64,000 nt of DNA from Prosthecobacter sp. (GCA_021733925.1 JAIPJY010000037.1:1-64000), one strand, 5' to 3'. Positions 54,282-62,308 are shown, numbered from the stretch's first letter. The notes: generated by a model not told the origin, from the letters alone. Translations and numbers: made by a program.

Positions 54282-54932
54282 ATGTCCGTAAGACTTATCC
54301 ATCCGGATGCTCACAATCTTATAGAGCAACGCTTCAGAAGTCTTTGTGACCCGATTTCAAAGGGAGAAGTTTTTTCAAGAATGGATCCCATTGAGAAATC
54401 ACGTTTCAAAGTTTCTCCCGATTTTTACGATTCCTTAAATATCCTGAAAACGGCCAGGGACAGTTATGTCTCAATCCTCAATAATTGGGCATTCTGGTCA
54501 CAAACCACAACCTCTCCTGGAGTGATTGATATTCCATACGAAGGAACAAAGAACTTATTTAACCGCAAAGTCGCTGGGAAGATCCTAATTTACCAGAATA
54601 CGTTTTACGCAGTTACTGGACCTTATGACAATGAGGAAGCAAAACTTATTCTTCTGGATCATCTGAAGAAACAGAAACGCAGAGCTGAGTATTTGGTGGC
54701 CCGTAAAAGCACTCCTCCTGGGGATCTCAAATATGAGCGGCAACCAATTTCCGAGAATGTAAGGCATGAGGTATGGCGGCGATATGAAGGTCGTTGCACA
54801 CAGTGCAGCTCCGTTCACAACCTCGAGTTTGATCACATTATTCCTGTGTCACGCGGAGGAGCGAACACCGTTAGAAATATCCAACTTCTATGCGAACCAT
54901 GTAATCGCAGCAAGAGTAACAGAATTGGATGA
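54282..54932 (+). CDS. HNH endonuclease domain protein
   Basis: A 216-residue protein with a C-terminal HNH nuclease domain (about 158-215): ENVRHEVWRRYEGRCTQC, DHIIPVSRGGANTVRNI and LCEPCNRSKSNR, giving a treble-clef CxxC...CxxC zinc site and the catalytic His-Asn-His pattern. The N-terminal 150 residues are not recognised. The gene is much more AT-rich than its neighbours, suggesting recent acquisition, possibly as a defence or mobile nuclease. No restriction methylase or partner is adjacent, and its next gene overlaps its end. Confidence 0.8.
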   Translation: MSVRLIHPDAHNLIEQRFRSLCDPISKGEVFSRMDPIEKSRFKVSPDFYDSLNILKTARDSYVSILNNWAFWSQTTTSPGVIDIPYEGTKNLFNRKVAGKILIYQNTFYAVTGPYDNEEAKLILLDHLKKQKRRAEYLVARKSTPPGDLKYERQPISENVRHEVWRRYEGRCTQCSSVHNLEFDHIIPVSRGGANTVRNIQLLCEPCNRSKSNRIG

Positions 54933-54963
54933 ATGCATACTTAAGTCACTCGCATTCCTGGTT

Positions 54964-55353
54964 ATGAACAACGCTTATTCAGACTTATATGAGGATAGCG
55001 TCGAGAACCTTGGAACTCAGGGCTACTGTGACCTCGTGGCGGATGTATTACGTGAGTTCCATCCTGACGCACATACCTACCGCATCACAAACACGTCAGG
55101 CAATCGTTTCGCGCATGTTTTTCTGATGCTCGGCAATACAGCTCTCGATATCACTGGAGCCACATCAATTGACAAGATTCTTGCACGTTACACTCATGTT
55201 GAGTGCGCAATAGCCGATCCGACAACCCCGGAAGCTGTTACAGCATTTTTTCTTGGCCACGGCCGAGAACCCAAGGAACATGACATCGTTACGACCCGTT
55301 TTCGCGACCACATCAGTTCCAACCCACAGCAATTTTTGCTTAGTGCTTGGTAA
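54964..55353 (+). CDS. Possible small cysteine-peptidase-like protein
   Basis: A 129-residue protein of AT-rich codon use. The order Cys22 (GYCDLVADVL), His51 (FAHVFLMLG) and Asp62 (ALDITGATSID) matches the Cys-His-Asp spacing of small papain- or NlpC-like domains. The ATG at 54964 is used; the frame is open further upstream inside the HNH gene, and a TTG near 54926 is an alternative. It directly follows the HNH gene. The fold assignment is inference from three residues and surrounding hydrophobic strands. Confidence 0.4.
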   Translation: MNNAYSDLYEDSVENLGTQGYCDLVADVLREFHPDAHTYRITNTSGNRFAHVFLMLGNTALDITGATSIDKILARYTHVECAIADPTTPEAVTAFFLGHGREPKEHDIVTTRFRDHISSNPQQFLLSAW

Positions 55354-55359
55354 AGGTGC

Positions 55360-55633
55360 TGGCGAATCTGAACTCCCGGCGGTGCTCATCAACTCGGTGG
55401 CGGACCACGTGCATCTGCTGTTCAACATGGGCCGCACGGTCACGCTGGCCCAGGCGGTAGAAGACGTAAAGAAATCGTCCTCCAAATGGATCAAGACACA
55501 GAGCCCTGCGCTGGCAGGTTTTGCGTGGCAGGCGGGATACGGGGCGTTCTCGGTGAGCGAATCCAACGTGCCGAAGGTGGCGAATTACATTCGTAAAAAG
55601 GTGCCAGGCATTTTTTGGAACACTCACGAGTAA
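55360..55633 (+). pseudogene. IS200/IS605-type Y1 transposase remnant
   Basis: ADHVHLLFNMGRTVTLAQAVEDVKKSSSKWI contains the HUH motif (HVH) of the Y1 transposase. FAWQAGYGAFSVSESNVPKVANYI is the typical later segment with a Tyr. The N-terminal quarter is missing and the C-terminal end diverges after YIRKK, so the gene is broken. No flanking left or right end or guide RNA is identifiable. It sits at the edge of the AT-rich island and marks past mobility. Confidence 0.75.
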
Positions 55634-55956
55634 ATCATTGGTTTCCTGATCATTAGAGCAGGACTGATCACTCCCCATTGCCGCGCGGAACTCGCCTTTC
55701 CGCAGGTCCACGCACTGGGCAGTTGCAAGCAAGCTCACTCAGGCTTCGGGCTTTCCGTCCAGCATTCCCATCGCGTTGCCCAAGGCTGCGATAGACCGCG
55801 CCGTTGTCGCCTCAAAATCCGAGTGTGAGGCAGTTGGCCGCAGACGGAGTCTTCATGAATTTGCATAAGGCACGCCCACAGCCCTGAGATGAGCCGAACA
55901 CCCGGAGCCCGACAAAAAAGCTTGTGCACAGCAGCCGCTGATTTTCTAATGATGAC
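55634..55956. other. Intergenic region right of the transposase remnant
   Basis: About 320 bases. A long minus-strand frame here overlaps the next real gene and has no domain features. One short minus-strand frame near 55740-55800 (ending AMGMLDGKPEA) looks protein-like but lacks a start, so a decayed gene end is possible. I see nothing else. Confidence 0.35.
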
Positions 55957-56643
55957 ATGCATCCGCTGATCCCCCTCCCCCAGTTTCCTTCCATGCCTGC
56001 CCCGCTTAGCAGCACCAGTCCCGGCGAGGCGTGGGTGTGGGGCGACTACGTGCTGGTCCTGCAGACCCACCCCAAGACGGTGCTGGATATCATGAACGAA
56101 ATGACCGGCAAACCTGCCGAAGACGACAAAGACCTCGACTATCCCTTTGCAGTGACTGTTTACTATCGCAAGGACCGGAATCCCCACGGCCCCTCCAGCC
56201 AGCCCATCCTGGTAGTTGGACTGGAGCAAATGGACTATGCGAAAGTGATGGCCAAAATGGGCATGGACAGCGGCGAACTCGGCGGCGTCCCCTCAGGCAT
56301 GGGACCACCGGTGCTGGGCGTCTTCACAGCGTCCAGCCATCTCAACAAGGGAGGCTACAATGGTGCCCTCGACATCGATTCTGTGCGTCAGCGCTTGTTC
56401 TCCGTCATTGCAGACCACTTTCACCCCGCGGGCGAAGCGGTGCGGATCGGGCCCATCTCCGCCATCCACGGCCACCCGGACACCGGCTGGCCGGCGCAGA
56501 AGAAAAAGGGCGGCTGCATGTCCGTCCTGGTAGTGCTCCTGGCCCTGGCCGCGTGCTGTGCGTGGTATTTCATCGGGGAGAAACCGCAGATGCGACAGGG
56601 CATGGTGTTGAAGGCCGACACAAACCCAATCCGCCCCGACTGA
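55957..56643 (+). CDS. Hypothetical protein with C-terminal membrane helix
   Basis: A 228-residue protein I do not recognise. The first 185 residues are a soluble domain with aromatic and Gly-rich turns and several Met residues. A Lys-Lys-Lys-Gly-Gly turn and a membrane helix (SVLVVLLALAACCAWYFIG) follow, with a short tail. It may be a tail-anchored envelope protein. The ATG at 55993 (MPAPLSSTS) is an alternative start. The gene begins a small cluster of envelope genes read in the same direction. Confidence 0.55.
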   Translation: MHPLIPLPQFPSMPAPLSSTSPGEAWVWGDYVLVLQTHPKTVLDIMNEMTGKPAEDDKDLDYPFAVTVYYRKDRNPHGPSSQPILVVGLEQMDYAKVMAKMGMDSGELGGVPSGMGPPVLGVFTASSHLNKGGYNGALDIDSVRQRLFSVIADHFHPAGEAVRIGPISAIHGHPDTGWPAQKKKGGCMSVLVVLLALAACCAWYFIGEKPQMRQGMVLKADTNPIRPD

Positions 56644-56646
56644 CCG

Positions 56647-56889
56647 ATGCCATGCTTCACCGGGTTCGAATACGGCATCCTCATTCTGGGACTCTGCCTT
56701 TTGCTCACTGGCACGGAGATGATCTTTCATCACACGGAGATGGATGTGTCCCGCCCAGAATCTGCCAAACTCTCACGCCCCGCTACTTTTGAGCATGTGT
56801 CGAAAAGGGGTGTGGCGGCGGCGGGTGGCTTTTCCGCACTTGCAGGCATCGGCTTTCTCGCGGCACAGCTCTGCCGGCGGGCTCAATGA
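56647..56889 (+). CDS. Small two-helix membrane protein
   Basis: An 80-residue protein with two predicted membrane helices (YGILILGLCLLLTGTEMIF and AAAGGFSALAGIGFLAAQL) separated by an about 30-residue polar loop. It starts 3 bases after its upstream neighbour and ends about 50 bases before the next lipoprotein. Family unknown. Confidence 0.5.
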   Translation: MPCFTGFEYGILILGLCLLLTGTEMIFHHTEMDVSRPESAKLSRPATFEHVSKRGVAAAGGFSALAGIGFLAAQLCRRAQ

Positions 56890-56939
56890 TCCAGCCAAAA
56901 TCTAAAACCATAGCGCATCTCTGCCCTCCTCCTTCTGCC

Positions 56940-57500
56940 ATGACACGTTCCTCGTCCATCGCCACTCTTGCGCTGCTGCTGCCACTCTTTCTTTCCTCAT
57001 GCGCCACGCGCCTCGCGTGTGATTTCTCCGCTCCCAGACTGTCGTGGAAGCATCCGCACACGCCAAAGCATGGCAGCGAAGAGGCGCGGGTGACCTGCTA
57101 CATCACCGGCCGCACGGAGGACGGATTCACGCTTTCGGAAGTGAAATATCTCGCGCACCTGCCGCAGTGCGGCATGGACCTCTTTGCCACCTTCCTCACG
57201 CAGGGCCTCATCCCGCACTCCGCGCCCAATCCCGTCGATGTCATTGTCACTGGCTATGTGAATGGAAAGATGACCACGGAGACTCTCCCGCTCTCGCTTG
57301 ACCGCCGCACTTCTCTCTGGCACCGCCTGCTCCCGGAAAGCTGCGATGACCGCGCCATCGCACGCGCGGTGCTTCAGGCCGTGCGAGACCGAAAGAAGTA
57401 CGATCCAGAGATCCTCCGGATGGCGCGGGAAACGACGGAATCCTTCCGTTCATCCATGGCTCGAGCGGCTGATCGCGCCCCCCGCACGTCCGAGGAATGA
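56940..57500 (+). CDS. Hypothetical lipoprotein
   Basis: A 186-residue lipoprotein. The ATG at 56940 gives the signal MTRSSSIATLALLLPLFLSSC with Cys21; the frame opens at 56886, but that part lacks a signal. The body has a conserved-looking 'GRTEDGFTLSEVKYLAHLPQCGMDLFATFLTQGLIP' segment, a Cys in the middle and a basic helical end. No family recognised. Confidence 0.6.
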   Translation: MTRSSSIATLALLLPLFLSSCATRLACDFSAPRLSWKHPHTPKHGSEEARVTCYITGRTEDGFTLSEVKYLAHLPQCGMDLFATFLTQGLIPHSAPNPVDVIVTGYVNGKMTTETLPLSLDRRTSLWHRLLPESCDDRAIARAVLQAVRDRKKYDPEILRMARETTESFRSSMARAADRAPRTSEE

Positions 57501-57542
57501 GGAAGGTGCAAGTGTCGACTTCACCGCCTGCCAGCCAAAGCC

Positions 57543-58139
57543 ATGAAAACCATCGCACACCGGGGAGGCATGGGAAAGGGAATGCAGAACACCCCCGCCG
57601 GGGTGCGCTTGGCCGTGCGTCATCAAGCAGACTATGTCGAGCTCGACGTAGTCCGTGGCGCGCACGGCGAATTCCACTGCGCACACCTTGGGTGGAACTC
57701 GAAGTCCGATCTGCGCGATTGCCTGACGGAACTCGGCGCGGGCATGGGCCTCGTCGCTCATTTGAAGGGCGACTATGCCGGGGCAGATCTCCTGCGCGTG
57801 GCCGAGTACCTGGCACCGCATCTCCCCTTGGAGAAGGTGATCTTCGCCTCCCACAGATCCAGTGTTCTGCAGAGAATGCGACAGTTGATGCCCAAGGCGC
57901 GCCTCGCTCGCTTTGGACTCCTCCCAGCCCTTGTGGCACTGTGGAAGCAGCAGCCTTGGGACTGCTGCATGATCAATCAGGTGGTGCTGTCACGCTGGCT
58001 CGTGAGAGCGCTGCAGCAGCGGGGCTATGAAGTTGTCGCAAGCTGTGTGTGGGAATTGCGGTCCAGGCCATACGTGAAGCAACTCGGCGTGGACGGAGCC
58101 TTCGTGAACTTGCATGAGGGCGAAAGATGCCGGTCATGA
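57543..58139 (+). CDS. Glycerophosphodiester phosphodiesterase-like protein
   Basis: A 198-residue short GDPD-like enzyme. IAHRGGMGKGMQNTPAGV gives the first catalytic His-Arg and Asn, VELDVVRG the two acidic metal ligands, and HCAHLGWN a second His. FASHRSSVLQRM and the LGVDGAFVN end follow the family order. It is shorter than typical GDPDs (about 240). It may hydrolyse phospholipid-derived diesters; the substrate is not tested by sequence. Confidence 0.75.
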   Translation: MKTIAHRGGMGKGMQNTPAGVRLAVRHQADYVELDVVRGAHGEFHCAHLGWNSKSDLRDCLTELGAGMGLVAHLKGDYAGADLLRVAEYLAPHLPLEKVIFASHRSSVLQRMRQLMPKARLARFGLLPALVALWKQQPWDCCMINQVVLSRWLVRALQQRGYEVVASCVWELRSRPYVKQLGVDGAFVNLHEGERCRS

Positions 58140-58155
58140 ACGGCACCCGCCCCCC

Positions 58156-59283
58156 TCACACCACCGGCCCCGCCACATCCTTCCACTTCGCGTGCCATTC
58201 CTTGAACACGATCGGTGAGATCTCGCTGGGCTTGATTTCGCTGCGACCACCCCAGAACACGTTCGTGTATTCGACCGGGATGCCGGACTCGACGAGGTGC
58301 TTGTCGATGGCGGCTTTGTGGGCGAGGACGGTGTCCTTGTCGGTGCCGTGGATGACGCCCATGATGTTCACGTTGGCGAAGCGGTCGCCGCCTTCACGCC
58401 AGTAGGCGTGGGTCATGATGGGATGACGGCCCACCTCGCCACCGGCGCGTGCTTCCATGCCCTTCGGCACCTTCCAGTGGAAGAGCGCATTGAAGCGCGT
58501 GACACGCACGCCCGTGGCGCTGGGCTTCACATGCTCCAGGAAAGTCGAGAAGCGGCCAATGACGCCCTTCTCATCGAGGCGCTTGGCCACCTCGCAGAAT
58601 TTTTCAAACGAGACACCCGCAGCCTTGGCACGGCCTTCCCACGGATTCGGACCGACTTCCTCGATGGAGAGGTCGCCTTTGAGATGCAGGAGGACATTCC
58701 ATTCTTCGGCATCCAGCTCCGCGATGTTGGTGGTCATCATCACGGCGGGCTCATCGGCCTTTTCGCCGGGCTCCATCGTCTTGCGGCGCACATGGCCGAC
58801 GCCGAGGGCGAAGATGCCATGCGCCTGCATGGTGTAGTAGCTTTCCGCGCCGATCAGCTTCGCCAGCACATCGCAATGCTGGTTGATGTCATAGCCCTGC
58901 GGGACTTTCAGCGTGGTCCAGAGGCGGTAGTCACTGCCGCTGACCTCACGGTCCGTGGAGCGCAGCACGACGTGACCGCTGAAGGGGTCCTGCTTGAAGA
59001 GAAATTCAAAGGCGGCTTCGAGCTTTTCCGTGGGCACCTTCCAGGCCACCAGAGCGCCTTCAGCCAGCTTGTTGGCCAGCAGGGTCTGCCGCACGCGGCG
59101 GATCACCCCGGCCTTCAGCATCGCCTGAATGCGCTCCACCACGGTCTCCAGCGGCAGGCCGCACAGCTGCGCGATGTCCTGGAACGGCGTGGGCGTGAAG
59201 CCTTTGATGCGGTCCTCGCTCACAGCGAGAATTTGCGCGTTGATCGGGTCGGTGTGGTCGGTGGGAAGAAGGTCGGCGGACAT
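58156..59283 (-). CDS. Siroheme decarboxylase-like AhbA-AhbB fusion
   Basis: A 375-residue protein with two tandem AsnC/Lrp-like modules, each a helix-turn-helix plus a ligand domain: 'TPFQDIAQLCGLPLETVVERIQAMLKAGVIRRV' with 'ESYYTMQAHGIFALG', then 'FEKFCEVAKRLDEKGVIGRFSTFLE' with 'VNIMGVIHGTDKD'. This is the arrangement of siroheme decarboxylase (AhbA/AhbB, NirDLGH) in one chain. The enzyme converts siroheme to didecarboxysiroheme for heme or heme d1. The neighbour at 59906 is a sirohydrochlorin chelatase-like gene, which supports the assignment. A plain Lrp regulator is less likely because of the double domain. Confidence 0.7.
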   Translation of the reverse strand: MSADLLPTDHTDPINAQILAVSEDRIKGFTPTPFQDIAQLCGLPLETVVERIQAMLKAGVIRRVRQTLLANKLAEGALVAWKVPTEKLEAAFEFLFKQDPFSGHVVLRSTDREVSGSDYRLWTTLKVPQGYDINQHCDVLAKLIGAESYYTMQAHGIFALGVGHVRRKTMEPGEKADEPAVMMTTNIAELDAEEWNVLLHLKGDLSIEEVGPNPWEGRAKAAGVSFEKFCEVAKRLDEKGVIGRFSTFLEHVKPSATGVRVTRFNALFHWKVPKGMEARAGGEVGRHPIMTHAYWREGGDRFANVNIMGVIHGTDKDTVLAHKAAIDKHLVESGIPVEYTNVFWGGRSEIKPSEISPIVFKEWHAKWKDVAGPVV

Positions 59284-59386
59284 GATGGCAGGATCGTGAA
59301 AAAGGAACCCTTAGCGGGCGATGCAAGGAATGCGAGATTTGAAATTTGCGATTTAGCACGCGCCAATTGCCGTCTAGGATGCACCC

Positions 59387-59764
59387 ATGGACAAACGCAA
59401 GCCCACCGCCGCCATGCGCAGGCGCCACAACCTGATCTCCGCGTGGCGCGGCGTGGAGGACGGGCCGCTCATGGACCTGCCCACGCTCAGGGTGGGTGAC
59501 ATCGCCACGCAGATCATGGCCAAGGCCGGCATGGCCAACCGCGTGAAGCTGGAGGACATCCTCGCCGCATGGCAGGAGATCGTCGGCGCATTTCTCTTCA
59601 AGCTGACCCGCCCGGACACCTTTGAGCGCGGCATCCTGACCGTGCGCCTCATGCAGCCCACCGCGCACCACGCGCTGATGCAGGAGAAAGTGAAAATTCT
59701 CAAGCGCCTGCAGGAGAAACTGCCAGATGCGAAGATCAAGGACGTGCGCTTCCGCCATGGGTGA
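59387..59764 (+). CDS. DUF721 (DciA-like) protein
   Basis: A 125-residue DUF721 protein. 'LRVGDIATQIMAKAGMANRVKLEDILAAWQEIVGAFLFKLTRPDTFERGILTVRLMQPTAHHALMQEKVKILKRLQEKLP' is the typical DUF721 order. DciA-family proteins load the replicative helicase in many bacteria lacking DnaC; whether this copy does so is not shown. It lies between divergent and co-directional heme-type genes without clear linkage. Confidence 0.8.
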   Translation: MDKRKPTAAMRRRHNLISAWRGVEDGPLMDLPTLRVGDIATQIMAKAGMANRVKLEDILAAWQEIVGAFLFKLTRPDTFERGILTVRLMQPTAHHALMQEKVKILKRLQEKLPDAKIKDVRFRHG

Positions 59765-59861
59765 GTGGAAAAAATGACGAATGTCGGCATGCCGCATGAC
59801 GAATTGTTTCCAACCCGCATGCCGCTGGCGTAGAAAAAAGCAGCCACACCTTCCCTCTCTG

Positions 59862-59894
59862 AAATCATAAATCATAAATCGTAAATCATAAATC
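59862..59894. repeat. AAATCAT tandem repeat
   Basis: Four 7-base AAATCAT units (one AAATCGT) in a row plus a partial fifth, directly before the TTG start of the chelatase gene. A further ATTTGAAATTTGCGATTT stretch is at 59337-59355. The region is low complexity and AT-rich. Confidence 0.6.
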
Positions 59895-59905
59895 TCCCCC
59901 CGCCT

Positions 59906-61381
59906 TTGACTCCTCACACCCAAGCCGCCCTCATCATCGTCGGTCACGGTTCCACCACGAACCCGGACTCCAGCGCTCCGACGCACCTGCACGCCGACTC
60001 TATTCGCCGCCGGGGCCTTTTCCGCGAAGTCGTCTGCTGCTTCTGGAAGGAAGAGCCCAACATGCGTGAGGTGTACGAAATGGTGGACAGCGAGGTCATC
60101 TACATCGTGCCCAATTTCATCAGCGAGGGCTACTTCTGCCAGCAGGTGCTGCCACGCGAACTGCAGCTCAGCGGCCCCACCACGCATCGCGATGGCAAAA
60201 CGATCCATTACTGCGATCCCGTGGGCATCCACCCCAACATGACGCGTCTGCTGCTTCAACGCGCCGATGAAGTCGCCCCCCATGTGCCGCGCGATCAGAC
60301 CAGCCTCGTCATCGTCGGCCATGGCACCAGCCTCAACGAAAACTCCACCAAGGCCATCCAGGATCAGGTCGCCCTCATTCGCGGCGGCCACTACGGCTTC
60401 GCCGAAGTCATCGATGCCTACATGGAAGAGGCCCCCTTCGTCGCCGAATGGGCCAAGCTCACCACCGCGCCCAATGTCGTCGTCGTGCCCTTCTTCATCG
60501 CCGATGGCCTGCACAGCTTTCAGGACATCCCCGTGCTCCTCGGCATGCGCGAAGAAGTCGGTGCGGCACTCAGCGAGAGCGGCGTCTTCCATCAAAACCC
60601 GCACGCCCTCCAGGGCCGCAGCATCTACTACAGCGGCGCCATCGGCACCGAGCCCCTCATGGCAGATGTCATCCTCGATCAAGTGCACGACTTCGATGCC
60701 AAGCATCAGGTGAACGACAAAAAAGGCATGCCGAATGACGAAGTGAAATCCTCACTCGCCTACTGGTTGAACTCCGGCATCGATGAACTCGGCGAGGTCC
60801 TCATCACCACCAAGGACGACGGCTCCTACTCGCTCTGCCACATCGCGGATCGCGGCAAGGCGGATCTCCAGCTCCACCACGAAGCGCATGATGCCCTCTT
60901 CATCGCCCGCTACGATGCCAGCGGCACCTTCCGCCCCCTGCATTCCGCCCCCACCTTGAATCGCGGCTGGCGGCTCGATCTCACCGACCTCGACGAACTG
61001 CGCCTCGCCCTCGATTTCTTCTATCCCGCCGCCATCGGCATGGCGCGTGCCCTTGAGCAGGAAAAACTCACCGCCGTGCCCCTGCGCGACCTGCTTGGTC
61101 GCCAGACCGGCATGTACCGCTTCGTCAGCACCATCACCGATGATCAGGCCCACGCGCTGATCGGCAAGACCTGCGCCAACACCCAGTGCCTCCGCCGCAT
61201 CCTCTGGCCCCTCACCGCCACCCAGCCCATGGCTGGTGCCGCTGCTGCCAAAACGAGCCCCAACCACGCCCCGAACGCCATCCCCCTGCTCTGCATCGAA
61301 GCCTGCACCCACGTTGTCTCAGCAGCGCGCAAAGTAGCGCGGGAGAATCATGAGGCGAATGCGGCGAAGAGTGCGGAGTGA
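59906..61381 (+). CDS. CbiX-type chelatase with 4Fe-4S domain (DR2241-like)
   Basis: A 491-residue protein resembling Deinococcus DR2241. The N-terminal part (about 5-270) is a double CbiX/SirB-type chelatase fold, with LIIVGHGSTTNPDSSAP and LVIVGHGTSLNENS as the two family His motifs. The C-terminal part has four Cys: C423-x4-C428 and C463-x3-C467, the 4Fe-4S site. The start is a TTG at 59906. It probably inserts iron into sirohydrochlorin, working with the AhbAB-like protein next door. Start codon certainty is low. Confidence 0.8.
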   Translation: MTPHTQAALIIVGHGSTTNPDSSAPTHLHADSIRRRGLFREVVCCFWKEEPNMREVYEMVDSEVIYIVPNFISEGYFCQQVLPRELQLSGPTTHRDGKTIHYCDPVGIHPNMTRLLLQRADEVAPHVPRDQTSLVIVGHGTSLNENSTKAIQDQVALIRGGHYGFAEVIDAYMEEAPFVAEWAKLTTAPNVVVVPFFIADGLHSFQDIPVLLGMREEVGAALSESGVFHQNPHALQGRSIYYSGAIGTEPLMADVILDQVHDFDAKHQVNDKKGMPNDEVKSSLAYWLNSGIDELGEVLITTKDDGSYSLCHIADRGKADLQLHHEAHDALFIARYDASGTFRPLHSAPTLNRGWRLDLTDLDELRLALDFFYPAAIGMARALEQEKLTAVPLRDLLGRQTGMYRFVSTITDDQAHALIGKTCANTQCLRRILWPLTATQPMAGAAAAKTSPNHAPNAIPLLCIEACTHVVSAARKVARENHEANAAKSAE

Positions 61382-61388
61382 AAGTTGT

Positions 61389-61407
61389 CCAGTTGCGCCG
61401 CAACTGG
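61389..61407. repeat. CCAGTTGC palindrome, copy 1
   Basis: CCAGTTGC-gcc-GCAACTGG is an 8-bp perfect palindrome with a 3-base loop, directly after the chelatase stop. The same element lies at 61831 and 61865. It flanks the IF2_N gene on its downstream side. Confidence 0.6.
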
Positions 61408-61420
61408 AGTATTCTCCAAT

Positions 61421-61768
61421 TCAGGAGACGTTTTCTCTTTTCGTCTCCACTCCTAAACGTGCGCAAATTTTCGAAGCGATTTCAAAACTGATCTCCGCCT
61501 GTGGGTTGGTGAAAATGTTGAGCTTAATCAGAACAGAGATCAGTTGGTAGGGCTTCAAAAGCAGCATGGCCGCCAGATCGGTCAGTTTCACAGGATCGGG
61601 AATCGTGAGGCAGTCCTGCTTTGTCAATGCCTCCGAAAGAGCAGCCCTCTGCTTTTGCATCTCAGCTTCCCTCTCCTCCAGCCGAATCACGTCATACAGA
61701 TCCCTGCAGCCCTCCGGCAGCAGGTAGCGCGGCTTTTCGGAATCTGAAAGCGTCAGGTCTTCGTCCAC
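61421..61768 (-). CDS. Stand-alone IF2_N-domain protein
   Basis: A 115-residue protein. Its second half, VKLTDLAAMLLLKPYQLI followed by LNIFTNPQAEISFEIASKICARLG, matches the IF2_N helical domain of the infB product here (residues about 163-215) closely in order and spacing. The first half is a short charged helix region. IF-2's N-terminal domain helps ribosome and IF-2 binding; a separate copy could act on the ribosome or in RNA binding. It is flanked by CCAGTTGC palindromes on both sides, and no standard neighbour explains it. Confidence 0.7.
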   Translation of the reverse strand: MDEDLTLSDSEKPRYLLPEGCRDLYDVIRLEEREAEMQKQRAALSEALTKQDCLTIPDPVKLTDLAAMLLLKPYQLISVLIKLNIFTNPQAEISFEIASKICARLGVETKRENVS

Positions 61769-61830
61769 GGCTCATTCATAGCTCAAACGGGGCTTTTTTC
61801 CAGTGACTTGGGACGCAGTCCCTAAGTTGT

Positions 61831-61883
61831 CCAGTTGCGCCGCAACTGGAGTCTTCTTCCCAAACCAGTTGCAGCGCAACTGG
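61831..61883. repeat. CCAGTTGC palindromes, copies 2 and 3
   Basis: CCAGTTGC-gcc-GCAACTGG (61831-61849) and CCAGTTGC-agc-GCAACTGG (61865-61883) lie 15 bases apart, upstream of the IF2_N gene on the minus strand. Confidence 0.6.
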
Positions 61884-61884
61884 G

Positions 61885-62085
61885 CTACTCTGCTGCCGCC
61901 TGAAGCTTGCTGAGACCTTCGGCGATGTCCGCCGCGAACTCATCCGCCTCCTCAATCCCCAGCCGCGGCACGTCCTTCCAGAGGCAGGCCAGTTCGGCTC
62001 CCGTTGACGCATGCCCAGCAGTCAGCATGCACACCACCGGCTTGTCGCCATGCACTTTGGCTTCGCTGACAGGCTGAGAAATCAT
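61885..62085 (-). CDS. Small hypothetical, possibly antitoxin-like
   Basis: A 66-residue hydrophilic protein. 'ELACLWKDVPRLGIEEADEFAADIAEGLSKLQ' resembles the helical C-terminal part of VapB/RelB-type antitoxins, but no toxin gene lies downstream; a repeat pair and the IF2_N gene follow instead. The call is weak. Confidence 0.35.
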   Translation of the reverse strand: MISQPVSEAKVHGDKPVVCMLTAGHASTGAELACLWKDVPRLGIEEADEFAADIAEGLSKLQAAAE

Positions 62086-62308
62086 GGAGTTTTAATACAC
62101 CACGCAGCTTCAGGCCTCAAGCTCTGCAGCTTCGACTCTGGTTTCCGTGTATTCAGTGTATTCCGTGGTTCATCAAATCCGGTCCATCCGGCGGTTTTCC
62201 TGAATCCCAGCCTGTTGACACGACATGACGGCTTACTACGGAATCCCGAACCAAAATCCACCCAAGAGTGTGGATTGACAACCGCCCCCCCGCGCTCTAT
62301 CCCGCCCC

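Noticed and set aside
55735-56229. A 164-residue minus-strand frame
   Set aside because: It overlaps the better plus-strand gene at 55957-56643 and has no domain features.
59060-60706. A 548-residue minus-strand frame spanning DUF721 and the chelatase
   Set aside because: It covers two genes and a low-complexity repeat and ends inside the siroheme-type gene in another frame.
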